From Monilinia fructicola (lineage: Eukaryota; Ascomycota; Leotiomycetes; Helotiales; Sclerotiniaceae), in assembly GCA_008692225.1 (NCBI GenBank), contig VICG01000006.1:935501-999500 (forward strand): 64,000 nt of DNA, read 5' to 3'. Positions within the stretch are counted from its first letter, which is position 1; each line of letters starts with the position of its first letter. This document shows positions 1-13,185 of the stretch, piece after piece. Position numbers and translations under genes: made by a program. The notes under the pieces were generated by a model. The model was not told the DNA's origin, did not search any database, and worked only from the letters and a program-made list of their open reading frames with translations.

Positions 1-660
1 GATCTTCCGCCTCTCGACATAATGGACGACATACAAACACCCATTGCCCCCAAGCCCTCACCAGCAAACTGGCATCTTGCTCTAACAGGCGATCGCCGCA
101 CCTACGCTCCCGCAGATGGCACCTCTACTTCTGCCGACCACCAACACGCCCCCATGCCTGATATGCCCGCACTCTACGCTGACATAACCACCGCCATGGG
201 CGCCGAATCCATGTCCCCCCCCAACGATACTTTCCTCCCACGTCAAAACTCCGACGCCACCAAACCCGGCACCCGCCGGAATTTCTCGCGTAAAGGCCGA
301 GCGGCAAGGAAAGGAACCGAAGATCTGCACGAAAACGAAACTGAAGAGGAAGCGGCCCGGAGCAACAATGTCCGCCAATCTGGATGGGTTCCCTCAGGAT
401 TGAGAACGAGAAATAGCCCGTCGCCACATTCCGCATCGAGAATGCCTGATGCGAGGGTGGTGCGGCGTCACGATGAAGTAGCAGCTCAGAGAGACCAGTC
501 GGGCGATCAGTTGGGCGAGGAGGTGCGCATTGCGTACAATCCGAACAATCCACATGCGGGCTTAAACATCGAATATTGGGGACCGCCGAGAGTAGTAGGA
601 ATAGGCAGACACCCTCGTCCGGCGATGGACCCGCATGCTGTGGAAGGGGGTTGGCTGTAA
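1..660 (+). CDS. Unrecognised protein, probable 3' end of a larger gene
   Basis: The frame is open from base 1 and stops at 658-660. The first ATG is at 22, giving 212 residues, but the seven codons before it are also open, so the start may lie outside the window. The product is polar and low in complexity. It is rich in Pro, Ser, Arg and His, with a basic patch near residues 86-97 and an acidic stretch just after it. The last ~45 residues (AYNPNNPHAGLNIEYWG and following) look more ordered and could be a conserved C-terminal motif. I recognise no domain. GC content is clearly higher than in the DNA that follows, as expected of coding sequence. Confidence 0.5.
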   Translation, partial: DLPPLDIMDDIQTPIAPKPSPANWHLALTGDRRTYAPADGTSTSADHQHAPMPDMPALYADITTAMGAESMSPPNDTFLPRQNSDATKPGTRRNFSRKGRAARKGTEDLHENETEEEAARSNNVRQSGWVPSGLRTRNSPSPHSASRMPDARVVRRHDEVAAQRDQSGDQLGEEVRIAYNPNNPHAGLNIEYWGPPRVVGIGRHPRPAMDPHAVEGGWL

Positions 661-1297
661 TTATACAGGGGTGAATGCAATAAACAAGCGAGCAAGGATT
701 TTAATTCTCTTTCTTTCCTGGCAGCTGGTGCGATACCCAGCGCCTGTATGTACACACTGCAGACCCGCTGCGCAGATAATGATGGAGTCATCGGACGTGG
801 CGGCGGGATATTACACATATGTATATAAGATTACCAATTTTCGCCTGCTCTGCAGCGCGCTAAGATAGCGAGGGAAACCGTACCGTAGTAATAACAAAAA
901 ATGATATCCGCTAATGATCAGTACACTTACACTTGCACCACGACATTCCACCTACCTTCTCGAGCTCACCATCTCCAGACCCCGATCGGAACACTCTTGA
1001 CCAATCTGGTCTTCGCCTGGGGCTTGCAGGCAGGACGCTATTTCACACCCCCAGTTGCCCGGAGCTGAAATGGTGGATTTGTCATCCGTCTATGGTGTCG
1101 CAGCAAGATCTGACATGCAGAAGCAACCCTTAAGCTTTGAGCAGCCTCTCCCCTGCGAGCTTTCGCCTTGCAACGAGGAATCTGGGGGAAACTTGCAGAT
1201 GCTGACTTGTTGTATGGCGATGGATGATTCTGCCGCCAAGATAATCATCTCGCGATCCTGAAAGCTACGAAGGTTTACTGGGGATTTTCACCTCTTT

Positions 1298-1384
1298 CAT
1301 TATCATTATTCTCATTATCATCATCATCATCAACAGCAGCAGCAGCAGGAGCAGCAGCATCATCACAACCACCATCATCATCAT
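1298..1384. repeat. ATC/CAG trinucleotide microsatellite
   Basis: Compound repeat: TCATTA/TCA units, then CAG units, then CAT/CCA units, with interruptions. It lies in non-coding DNA. Confidence 0.85.
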
Positions 1385-1516
1385 AAACTAACACATCCAT
1401 TTCACGCTTTCCCTCACCAGATATCATCCCATATCATAAATTAAACATTTTCAAACGCAAGATTCAGGAGCGAGCATAATCTCCACCGTAAGCCAAAGAA
1501 CCAATACGAAACAGAA

Positions 1517-1540
1517 GCAGGCAGGCAGGCAGGCAGGCAT
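1517..1540. repeat. GGCA tetranucleotide repeat
   Basis: About six tandem copies of the tetranucleotide GGCA, nearly perfect. Confidence 0.85.
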
Positions 1541-1883
1541 GCGGTTGTGAATATGTAAATATACTTTAGACGTAAAGCGAGCAAGTCATTCGAAGACACG
1601 AGACTCTGCTCCTCTCTTGGCCACGCATTACGCGCATCCGTGGCAACTACTTCGCATCAAGAACCAATACCCACGCCGATGCAGATGCCATGCATTCTCG
1701 ACGTTGACGGTCCCTCTGCTCGCAGAAGTGAGCATAAAGTCGAGCTTCACAAGCGAAGAATCAATGAGAAGATAGCAAAGCCATAAGATTAATCATCGTA
1801 GTATTCCCATCGCTCCGTCCAATTGACCAATATAAATAGTTGGTCTCAAAGAAGCTGGGTTCATATTATATCACACACATACG

Positions 1884-1884
<1 letters not shown>

Positions 1885-1920
<36 letters not shown>
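1885..1920. repeat. (AC)18 dinucleotide microsatellite
   Basis: Uninterrupted AC dinucleotide run of about 36 bases in the intergenic interval. Confidence 0.95.
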
Positions 1921-1924
<4 letters not shown>

Positions 1925-2287
1925 CAAACAATATCCACGCCTCATACCATGCAACACATGATTTCCCATACAAGATCCACGACAAAAACACCTATCATCC
2001 TTTCATCCCCATGCATTTAATATGCTGCTATCATCCGAATAAATTGAATTTTTCTTGCTCGTTATTGTTGATCCCAGCCACGTATTGAAAAAGAGTAGCT
2101 CTGGACGCAAAAATACCAGCAAAACGTTCTTGTTTACCCTCGCTCTCATTAAAATTTTCAAAAAATAAAAATAAAAAATAAAACTTATTTCCTTAAAAAG
2201 TCTCGTCAAAAAATTATCATCCATAAATTTCGTCAAATAATAAGTATAAATCTCAACTTCTCCACAGATAAATGCAACAACTTTGTA

Positions 2288-5200
2288 TTATATACCCTCT
2301 TCTGGGCTCAAAGGTTTTTGCGGCTGAAGGTACGCGGTAGGTACTTTTGGCACTCGTGGTGATCGAGGAGGTTGCGAAATACCCCTCCTTTCTGCTCTTA
2401 TGCTGTCTCGGACACGTTCACTATCTCGTGATCGGTTACCAGTGAGTCGTCGCATGCCTAGCCGAGTGCCTGCTGCGAGGGGCTTGATCATATTCTCAAG
2501 AAAGAATGAACCTTCTCCAGAAGTTGTTGTACGGTCATCTTCGCCATCCGAGAAAACGTCTTCACTGAAATCATCATCTGACATATAGGCCATGTTAGGG
2601 TTACCCGATGATGTTGATGGTGATGTCAGAGCACGAGCATGTAAACTCGGTCTAGAGGTAGGGACGAGATTGAAAGCGGCCGGAGTCATGGCGTTATTTG
2701 ATTCCCGAGATGGTCGTAAATCGGCGAAGCCATTCTGAAAAGTTGAATTGGTCGCTGAATGGGTGAGTGACTGGTGCAGAATGGGCAGAGTTTGTTCATC
2801 ATATAATTGCGCGGCACCTGAGTCGAAGTTCTCGCTCGAAAATCCAGCTTCTGTAATGGTTCTTGAGGACCGGCCGTCGCTAGTGGGACTTTGTAAACTG
2901 TCTTCAAAGAAATCGTCAAGACTATCTAACTTCATCATAAGATCACCGATATTTCCATCGCCCCGAGCTTCATCTGACATCATAGTCTCAGTCCTCTCAG
3001 TCGGCGGGAAGTACCCGTATTGGAAATCATCAACATGAAATTCAACATCTGGCGTGGCGGCGACTTCATCATCCGTATTCTTGGCGCTTTGACACATATA
3101 GAACACAGCATGTACATTGGACCTCGTGATGCTAGCCTGCTTTGCAGGCATTGGAATGGACCAGCCAGACTCCTCTGGGATGCCAAAGAGACTTTGCGTG
3201 TTATCATATTCTTTCCTCATCGCTCTCGAAGATGATCTCGTCATGCTCATGCGTAGGTGATGCTTGTCCATTGGAGTTCCTGTCATTGTCATAATTTGGT
3301 CCAGTACTTCTAGAGCTTCCATGCAGAATTCTGTTTGAAGTAGTCTCAGAAGAGGCGAGATAAGATCAGGACCATGAGAAGCAATCTCCGGCTTTTTCAT
3401 GTCAATGTCTGGGATAATAGCACACAAAATACGCATCGTTTTTAACTTGAACCATGGTATACTGTTTGTCAGCGAGCCCATGACAAACGTTAAACTACGG
3501 AATTCCCATTTGGGAAAGAACGATTCGCGAAGCGCAGAAACTAACTGTGCCAGGAAGTCTTTGCTGGAACGGTAACGTGATGCAGCGAATCCACTGAGAG
3601 CCCTGAAGATAGTACTGCAGCCTTGTGCTTCTGCAACACTCGCGAGAATTGTAGCCGTATGTATGCTTTGCTGGTCGATGTTCGCTTGATCCATAGCATG
3701 CAGAAAGCCAGGGAAGTTGGCCAACACTGCAAATAGTAACCGACTGTCATCGCCAATCAGCTCGTCGCTCGGTAGTTTAACGAGTTTATTAAGAGTTGCG
3801 AGTGTCATGTCAAGACAATCCGATGACCGGATACCCTTGTAAACCAAAGCTTGGACTCCCCCAAAGGAACCTTCCCAGCTTGTAGGTCGCCCTTCGGCGA
3901 GTAAATCTCTCACAGAGCGGTCGTCCAAGTCCAGTTTTGCCAAAAGCTCTTCGAGCATATGACTAGCTTCTAAGAATTCCTGTTCGTTTATCGTGTCTAG
4001 ACATGCGCATGTTGTCCAGAATAGTTGCGGGAAAGTAAGTAGATCAGCAGGCTCAAGTTTTCGAATCAGTGTCCGCAATGTCGTCAGTATCTCGATGGAA
4101 AATAATTGTGTAGAATTTTCCAAGTCGGCAATGGTATTTGAAAGTCTTATCAGCATATCAGCCAGCATAGGCTGGTCTAGTGAAGTGAGAGTGCATCGGA
4201 AAACCTGAAATGATCGACATGCAAGATGCCGCACAGGACAAGATGTTGCCCAAGTTAATGATAGTTTAGCCCACTGCTCTTGTATGCCAGGGTATTTGAC
4301 TTCGAAGTCCCTAACAACTTCACTGGCGAGAAGCTCCATACCAGGAGGGACTTTATTCTCTTGATCGTAAACCTTTCCACTGTTATCGTCGTAGTGCCAG
4401 ATAACTTTAGGGTCGTGACGGCGAATTGACTCAATGAAGTCTTCGATGGAATTTTTGCTAGGGGTAGTACTTTCGTCATCAATCTGAGAAATGACTAGCT
4501 CATGAATTAGATGGATCAACATTTCTCGGGCTTGTTCTTGCACCAGCGGTATGTAGTGATCCCAAAGTACAGTCACTACTTGCAGGAGAAGTGGTACGTT
4601 TTCTGCCACGAGTTGAACGGGTGACACCATCAAGTCTACAAGTAATATAAGAGACAACTGTCCCAACGAAAGTCCGGTCTGTTTGTTTCCAATTGGCAAT
4701 GCTTCCGATAGTTCTGCCATATATGGCAATTTTCCAACGTCGGGTGGAGGTGGCAAGAACTCTCGTTTCTCATTGGGAACCATAGCTTTTGGGGTAATCT
4801 GCATAAGTAAAAACTCCACAACTTTACCACCAGCAAGAGTGCTAGATAGGAACACTACGATTTGCTTTGCATATTCCACGAAATTCTGCTCGCGCCTGTC
4901 GAGGCACAATGACATAATGAAATCTAGTACCAATTGGACATTTCCAGCGTGAGGACCAGTGGCAAGCGCTTGCCATAAGGCCTGTACTTCATTATGGAGA
5001 GTGCTGCTGCATCTGATTGTTATCTCGAACAAATTTGCCAAGAGGACGTATGATTGCGCAGTTGGTCCACCATTTGGATCGATTTGCAGTTCTATGATTT
5101 GGATCCATGGCAGGATAGCGGCAACCATGTTCCTTTGTGGCCCAGCCTGCAGTTCTTTGAAGTACATGGTGAACTCAGAGAAGATGAGAAATGCCAATTC

Positions 5201-8200
5201 AGAGTGGTTAGCTGACAATCGCTTTGAAATTTCGAATTGAGCGAGCTTGTATACAGCTTTTGTCTTATCAGAAATGCTGATATCAAAGTCCTGGATTTTA
5301 GAACTTCGTTGCTGTCTCTCCTCCAAAGCACGCAGTATACGAGCAGATTTAATTCGGATGTCACTCAATTCACTCCCAAGGGTGTAAAGTCCAATACCCA
5401 GTAGTCTCCAGAACGGCATTGGATAGTCTGGATACTCAATCAGTACTTCCGTCACAACCCCGAAGTAACTTTGAAGCACCTTAGCCGCCTCCGCAAGATA
5501 GCATCGAGTGATAGAATGCTCTAGTAGGTAAGGAAACTCCTTATTGTGTACTATCAAGTTTTTCAGAGCTCGTCGTCCGATAACATGCATTCGATCACTG
5601 CCAGTGTTGAAGATTGTATCTACCCATGAAAGCATACGACGTATGTCAAATTGCAAGTTGGCTCCACTTTCTGTTGTTATGCTAACACGGCCTCCGCATA
5701 ATGCAGCCATAGCGCTAAGAGCTGCGGTTCGGAGATTTCTTTTCTCAATTTCCATAGCAGCTGTGACAACACCCCGTTCACCGAGTGATTGCTGGCTGAT
5801 CATAGATTGTCTCATGTTATCCTCTCGCTGCCGTATCTGGTTTTGATTTGGGGAATAGCCACACCAGTCCTCCATAAGAGCAAAAGAAGACTTTCTTGAC
5901 TCGAATGTCATCCACCTAGAAGGGTCTTTGGTCAGATTAATACCCTCAAAAAGCTCTTCCATCAGTCCACAGTAGTGACGACGGAGCTTTTGAAACTCCC
6001 AGTCCAACTGGACTTCGACATCCATAAGGAAAATTTTCAGGTCTTTTGTATAGATAACAAGATTATTTAAAATCCAGTCATCTTCATAGATCTCTTTCTC
6101 CTTCAAAAAGGAAGAAGTTAACTTGTACACATGGGTAACCTCAGTCCTCAGCAGGTCAGTCCTCCTATTTCGCCTAGGGTTGCTACCATTTCGTTGGTGA
6201 ATGCGAGCTCGTGCCTCATCGTTACATCGACTTACTACGCCTTGAAGTTCTTCAAGTAATGTTTTATAGATATTAATGTTGATCGACCCAAGTGCCACTA
6301 CGACTGCATCTCGAATCGAGGCCGGTCCGACAGAAAGTAACGGGATAAGATACTTGAAAAGAGTCCTTGCGGATGTAATTTTTTCCAATGCCTGGTTGGG
6401 CTTTGAACCCTTTCGATAGTGCTGTAGTATTTGCGGCGACGACTGCTGCTGACCGCCCTTGTCCGAGAGAGTCGTACATGCCACGATAAGATAAAGTTTC
6501 CATTGTTCAATCAGCACTTCTGGTGGAGTTGTTGAGGATCTTGATGACAAGCGGCCGCTGCCAGAATCGTAGCCGTATTGTGGGCCACGATTTGCTTCCG
6601 ACAAAACTACAATGCCTCGATACATCTGAAGAATTCGGTTGCATATTAGTTCTCGTCCCAGTGTTACCGCAAATGGACAGCGATCGTAACTAATTCGTAT
6701 TAAATTTGGAAAGATTTTGAACCACAAAGTCGTGTCGTATGAGACATCGCTGCTGCAAAGCTCAATCAAGTCGCTCTCGTTCCTTCCAGAGGGGTCTGAC
6801 TTCTGTATGCCTCGTTGTAATCTACTGCGCTCTGCAACGGATAAATTTTCGTCATTGAAATCCATTACTCCCTTGGCATCCCCTTCGAGGATGTGGATTA
6901 ATCGAACATTATCCTTGCCCAACGCCGTGTCGAATTCCGTGATAAGACGCAGGACTGTGACCGCGAAGGCACGCACTCGCCTTGATTGAGAACATAAAAA
7001 GAACAACCCATGTGACTCAACTTCATCAACATGTGCCCAAATTCCAGACAAATCTAGTTGCACCCCTCTCTTATCAGCAGATCCATCTTCAGAGAGATCT
7101 AAAGCAGCATCTTTCATCTTGCTTTTGATCTCTTCGATCCAGATTTGTAGTAATTCGACGTAGAGCTTCAACGTGTTCTCAATGTGCCCTGGGCCAAGCA
7201 TACCGCCATCAGACATCGTAGAATATCTATCATCAAAATTAAAAATGAAGCGTGCAAATCCTATAGTGACGGGCTGGGCGTGAGACTGTCTAGCTATTGA
7301 CTTTAAAGATTGCGCTGAAGACTCTGCAATATTATACTGCACGTGAGCAGTGCCAGTACAGAGGAGATTCACAAGAATGTTGAAAGGTATGTCAGCCGAT
7401 AAACACCGAGGGAGTGCCTGGACTGCAACATGCAAAAGTTCGTAGAATCCCTGTTTTTGCTCAGATGGAGCTAGGTGGTCGTCTCTTCGAAAGTTGAAAC
7501 TTTCAGCGAGTGGTGTTTTCGGTATGGGCCCGTTAAACTTTTCATCCAACACGGCTTGGCCGCCAAACGTATTGTCACAGATGATGGTAATTTTCCCTAG
7601 AATCTCACAAAACTTTGCGTAATATTCCTTTGCGACATCACCTAGTGCATTCGTAATGACAGGGCGCGAGAGTCTTTCCTCGCGATTAGGAACTACCAAA
7701 GAGGGGGTGATCGGGCTGCGAGGGGCTGTCATTATAGGCGAAGTTGGCATCCTTTCAAACACTGGCAAGGGTGAATAATGTTGTGGAAACGGTGGGCAGC
7801 CTTGTTCGCCTTTCTCTAGATCTGACATGATGGCAAGGAAAGCTCGAATTCCCACAACCATCTTTTCGGGTTCTAATTGTTCGACTTTGAGTTCCCTTCC
7901 AGAAGCGAATAAATCTGCGTTGATTAAGGGGAAGACTATAGTCCGGAAACAAAAATCCTGATACTTGAAGCCAATGATGCGTATAATTTGGATTAACGGT
8001 TCAATGATTGACGACTCTGTCGAAATGTAGGACTTCTTACCAGGAGGAAGTACAAGCTTCATAACCTCTTCAAGCTTCTTAATGGTGGTGTTTGTAGTAT
8101 CTGTTGTGCGATGCAAATAGGTCCAAAGAAGTCTCGAAATGACTTGTAGACAGACTGGTCTGGTTCTTGGTTCCTTCATTTTTGCCTGGAGAGGTAGGAC

Positions 8201-10136
8201 TAACTGAAGCCATTGCGTCGAAAAGGTATCTGTGGGAGACACGCAGAGTAGAGTCGCTGTCAATGGAAATGCAACAGTCCAGTGACGAGGTTTGATAAAC
8301 ATGGAAGCTAGCCTAGGACCTATAGTTGCCAATACTTCAGTCCACTTGGGCATGTTGAGTTCCGTATTGGCTGTAGCAGCAATTGGCAGAAGAAGTATAT
8401 CGAGTGCCATACAGTAGGCATATTTCAACTGTTGCCCATGCGAACGTGCAAAGAATCGACCAAGAGAGATCATGAAATCACAGGATTGATCCCACGCATC
8501 CTCGGGATATGTCTTCAGACGAATATGCTTCATACCGCCGAGGACCAAAACCATTCGCCCTTCGACATCCCTATTCACTGGACCTTTGAGCACTAGATCC
8601 TTCTGCGACTTCTCGAGATCCGCTATGAAGCGATCAGTGACGCTGTCAAAATTAATCTCAGCCATTACGCCAAGTAATTGACTGAAAAGGAACCAATTGG
8701 CCATCTTGAGAGGCGATGTACTGAGTTGGTCTGCGTCTGCAATTTTGAGTTGTCCAAAAATAATACCTTCCAGCTTTTCTTCCATTTCGGGTGTTATACG
8801 AGCCAAGGTACTTTGCCCAATGACTTCCATCAAGACCCTGCACAGTATAAATATTGAAGCTGTGGATCGACGTTCTGCTTGAGCGACAAACTCCTGCCGT
8901 GCAGCTATGGTTGGCAGGCCTGCCATCAAATCATCCTGCTGAAGATGGGGTGGCTCGGTGTTCCTGCGCGGAATCTGGCCCGGAAATAAATTACCTCGAG
9001 ACTACAGAGAAGGCTGAATCAGTGACGAACATAGACACTTGAAAATCTCAAGCATACCTGCTGAAGCTGAATTCTAGCCTCGTTAGCAGCATCGCTCTTG
9101 TTCTTTCGCCATAGCATCATCGAGTCGATGAGAGGCTTAGGTTTTTGGCTTGCGATATGGCCCAAAGCAGAGATCAGTTGATCAAATGCTGGGTCCACTC
9201 CTATGCCGCATATTTGTTCGATCTGGGGTTCTGGTTCCAGTGGTAGAGTCACGCATTGTGAGATCTTTTCCTCTGCTTGCGCAATAAACTGGAGTCTGCT
9301 ATTAGAAGTAGGCTATCAAGTTGACCAAGGAGAACTGACTGAAGTGAACAAGACATGCAGAGCATATTCGCCGACAGTTTTCAACTCGTCCTTATGATGT
9401 CTTGAATGGGAATGATGATGCGAATGGTTTCTCCTACTCCTTCCACCATTACTATTGCCACGCTCCATATTTCTCTGCGTACTGCTTGATGGCGCATTCT
9501 CGGCCGCTGAAGGACTTCGGGAGGGCACGAAGGTTGTATTCGAACTGAAAGAAGTGCCGCTGGTCATACTGGATGCGCTGGAGGAGAAATTCGAATCGCC
9601 CATGACTGATGCATCTGCCCAGTCCTCACCTGCAGCAGCAATTATCTGCGGGCTCAGCGGGCTCGTAGATGAACTCCCAAAGCTCCCATTCCTGGACCGC
9701 TGTATGCCATTAACAATGCTCGTGTTTCGGTGATGGCTTTTCGCATCTGCGTCTATTGAACCCCCTCTCGTACTGCCCGTGTAGAGTCGCGGTGATAAAT
9801 TTGCAGGTTGAGAGGACGATTCTGAGAAAGCGGCTTTGAGTCCTGCGAAGAAAGATTGGTTCGAGCTGGGGTCTCGTGAATGAGCAAGGGATCTCGAGTT
9901 GGTGGTATGTGAACGTTTCAAGGTCGCAGTCCACGCAGTTACGTCAATATCGATGGGCGAGAAGTTTTCTGTTATCCCCTCAGCACGATGTCCTGGTAAT
10001 GATGCTTGAGACAAGTATCAGCAAGGATATGTCGTAGATAAGGGCTGGCCCCAAAAAATGCAATGCTTTGCGTCTAGTTTTGAGGGTCGGGAAGTTGAAC
10101 TAAAACATCCTAATGATCAATGTAGGACTCACTCAT
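2288..10136 (-). CDS. TAO3: Cell morphogenesis protein TAO3/PAG1 (Furry/Mor2 family)
   Basis: Very large HEAT/armadillo-like scaffold of the Furry/Mor2/Tao3 family. In yeasts the family supports the NDR-kinase (Cbk1/Orb6) RAM/MOR polarity network. The main exon is 9001-2288. Two upstream exons join in frame: 9288-9058 (donor GTATG at 9057) and 9992-9340 (donor GTCAGT at 9339). No in-frame ATG begins the 9992 exon. A candidate first exon of only four bases (ATGA at 10136-10133) followed by a perfect GTGAGT donor and a CAG acceptor at 9995-9993 gives a protein of about 2,533 residues starting MRHRAEG. The first ~180 residues are Ser/Thr-rich and probably disordered, followed by GEYALHVLFTS-FIAQAEEK at the start of the conserved N-terminal block. 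The tail is again Ser-rich and disordered. Length fits filamentous fungal members. The gene identity is secure; the start is inferred. Confidence 0.9.
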
Positions 10137-10823
10137 TCTGTCACGGGATATTGCTCATATAAATCTTCCCGTCATTCTTTCAATTACTCAACTCGTCTCA
10201 TTCCTCTCATTATTCTACAGCTTGGCTATGGAGATATAGTTGCTGATATTGTCGAAGGTTCAATTGATATTCCTTTGATCGTTTTGAGGTTCTAACCTTA
10301 ACGTCCACAATTTGCACAGGAGGTCAATATCGTGAACGTTTATGGTAACCAATGATCACCCAGCCCCCGGGATAAACCCCTGAAGGCGCGCTGAGCCAGC
10401 CCATGGGAGTTGGTTGGAACATTGGATCCCATATCCATACTTCTACTGTGCTGTACAGAATGTATAAATCATATCATGATTGACGGACTACTAATTGGAC
10501 TTTACCTGGCTCAACAACGGTAGCAATAGTCTAGAATGTCAGATTGTCGAATGCAATGCATAGGTACCGTACCGTATCTCAATCATTACCTACCCAGCCA
10601 GTCAGTATATGTACTAGGTGTCTACGAGATCTTCCTCTTTTCTATACCCATTGCGAGGTACAAGGACCAGGCAGTCATTATCATTATTATTATCATTACT
10701 TGATCTTGAAGCAAGATTGAGAATGATTAGAGCAAGAGCCAAAATACTAGGTATATATGTGTGTGTGTGTGTATAGGTGTGTGTATGTACCTGGGTAGGT
10801 GTATATGTGTAGATGAGTATATA

Positions 10824-10826
<3 letters not shown>

Positions 10827-10868
<42 letters not shown>
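10827..10868. repeat. (GT)n dinucleotide microsatellite
   Basis: About 21 GT units without interruption, set in a wider 10750-11050 zone of imperfect GT, AT and GTAG repeats. Confidence 0.95.
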
Positions 10869-10870
<2 letters not shown>

Positions 10871-11833
10871 GTAGATATGATATATATTATCTAGGTAGGT
10901 ATATGTACGGGTATGTAATCTATGTACTTACTTTGTAGATGTGTATTTGTAGGTAGGTGTGTATATGTAGGTGTGTATCTGTCTGTATGTGTGTGTGTGT
11001 ACATAACCTTGTATGTAAGACTATATATATATATATATGTAATATATATTTATTGCTATTTGGTACCATATTGATGAGTTGGCTGGCACCAGCTACTACC
11101 GTTCGTATCTACCTAGGTAGGTACTCATTCTTCACTCGCCTTTACAGAGTAGATAACAGACCCAAAGAGTTACACATACATGGTTGCATCGGAACAATAA
11201 ATCAACCCATGTCTGTAGTCAGTCGATCAAGGAGATGATCTCAAGGTCTTATAAAAGGGTAACAAGGCTATCTTCCATAGAGCTACTTTTTCTATATAAA
11301 GTCCTGTAGATAGATAAGTTGATGGATGAATCTCAAGCTGACTCGTAGTCTAGGATGTCTTCAATATTCGACTGTTTCCCGATATCACATCAAACCTAAA
11401 GGTCTCGTCTATTTCTACTTCATACTCCTTTTTGTTGAGCGTATGTAATTACCTAGGTATGTATTTGGCTGGACAGCTGAGCTGAGACGGGACATGGAAC
11501 CTTTGACTTTCCAACTCCAAGTTACACTGGAACTACTCGAGGACATACCGACATATAATTGTCATTATTGGACGTCAAGATGGGAAAATGAACTGCCTCT
11601 TCTCAATTTTTCTCATGTTGTACCTACCATACGGTAGTTAGGTCGAGTAATTGAATCATGTCATCTTGCCAGGGCCGCTGACAAGATGCATATCGTAGTA
11701 ATACAGTTTGCATTCCTAGGTTAACAGCACCGGTCTTTGGTCTTTCGTCTCCTCGGAGTCAAGCTCATTGAAGCTTCCTGGAGTATCGGATCCGATGTCA
11801 ACGGTAACAAACAAACCTTTCATGAAATAGATA

Positions 11834-12035
11834 ATACAGTAGAGCCTCTACATTTAGCCAGTTTTCCATCTTCATTTTCATGGTTTATATAATAGGTACT
11901 TGGTATAGTTTATGAATGTGTCATTCTTGTTAAAAAGCATTTCCAAGGTTAGGTGTACTTGCATTGTTATACTTTTCAATTTAGTGAATATATAAATAAA
12001 TGGAAAAGTATTTCATATAGTGTACGGAGGGAGTA
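11834..12035. mobile_element. Possible small transposon remnant with unlike ends
   Basis: The left side reads TACAGTAGAGCCTCTAC, which resembles pogo/Tigger-type ends beside a TA. The right side reads TACGGAGGGAGTA, the reverse complement of a TACTCCCTCCGTA-type (Stowaway-like) end. The two ends are only weakly complementary to each other, so this may be two overlapping fragments or chance. The interior is AT-rich and non-coding. Confidence 0.25.
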
Positions 12036-12085
12036 TTGGTTAGATTGATATAGTAGAACTAAACTCACAGATAGATAGCCTTTTA

Positions 12086-12577
12086 GGGTGTGTTCGAATC
12101 GATTTTTTTATGATATTTGACCCAATATATTAGCCATATTGGATCTAATATATAGTAATCTAAACATTATATTAAACCAAATATAATATTAAACCTATAT
12201 TAGATTTAATATACAATGATTCGAACGCTATATCAAGCTAAATATAATATTAGATTTAATATCGTATAATTCAAACGCTATATTTAATCACATTTAATTA
12301 AATAAAAAATACTAGGAAAATATCTTTATTTTCTTTATTTTTAGAATATTTTTAAGCTAGCAAAAATCTTAAATATTATATTTGTTAATAATAACTTTTA
12401 TTTATTGTAAATAAATATATTTATAACCCCTATTATATATTTTTTAAATATTTAATTTAAATAATATTAATTGAATATATATTTAGTTATATTTTATCAC
12501 ATTAACTATATTAAACTCAATATATAATATATTTGATATTCGCCTTAGTATTTTCAAAAATCAATCCGAACGCACCC
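12086..12577. mobile_element. Harbinger/Tourist-like MITE, 492 bp
   Basis: The left end is GGGTGTGTTCGAATCGAT, and the reverse complement of the right end is GGGTGCGTTCGGATTGAT: terminal inverted repeats with 15 of 18 identical positions. Both ends are flanked by TTA (12083-12085 and 12578-12580), the 3-bp target duplication typical of PIF/Harbinger elements. The interior is extremely AT-rich with no open frame. It contains related copies of a motif near GATTCGAACGCTATAT at about 12157, 12228 and 12268. It is non-autonomous and would need a transposase from elsewhere. The very high TA content may reflect repeat-induced point mutation, but this is not shown. Confidence 0.8.
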
Positions 12578-13139
12578 TTAGTAATATAATAAGTTCTATG
12601 ATTAACTCTCCTTTTTGCTGACTCATTTGGTAAGAATGAAGCGTCTACGGAGTATATATCTCGAAATCATAGAATAGATATAGATCTATGCATTTCACAG
12701 TTGCTTTTTGGGACTTCTTGCGACATTGGATTGATCGCTACTATGAACTTCCTTATTCAAGAGCATTACTACCTACCTAGGTAGTACCTAGGTATTAGTT
12801 CTTAGATATCCATCTCTAATGTAATCAGTACCTACCTAGGTAATTCACTTATCTAGACTTGCCCGTCCTAATATGGCACCGAGCCTCGATTCTGGCTCAG
12901 AGAACTCGATGTAAAATATTAAAATTCCGCCTGTTCTGCTAGGGCGGAACGACGGATACATCAACGGCTCCGATCTTCCAAGAGCAAATACCGCTCCCCG
13001 CTACCGGATGGAAAGTGTCGAACAGAAAAGAAGCATCCTCCATCTAAGCGCCGTCACTCCAAGGTGAAAGATGATTTGGGGTAATAGTGGAAAGCGGAAA
13101 AGAGCCGCTCATGTAATGGAATGAGAGGCGAAAAGAACG

Positions 13140-13185
13140 AAAACACGACAAGACGAAAAAACGAAAAGACGAAAAAACGAAGATA
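13140..13185. repeat. ACGAAAA-type short tandem repeat
   Basis: Irregular copies of ACGAAAA and AGACGAAA follow one another in a purine-rich non-coding stretch. Confidence 0.6.

Larger units (their letters stand above)
661..2287. other. Gene-free interval with microsatellites
   Basis: About 1.6 kb between the left-edge gene and the 3' end of TAO3. Open frames here are short and look like chance. It holds trinucleotide, GGCA and AC repeats (listed separately) and an AT-rich stretch at 2100-2280 that probably serves as 3' flanking sequence of TAO3. Confidence 0.6.
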
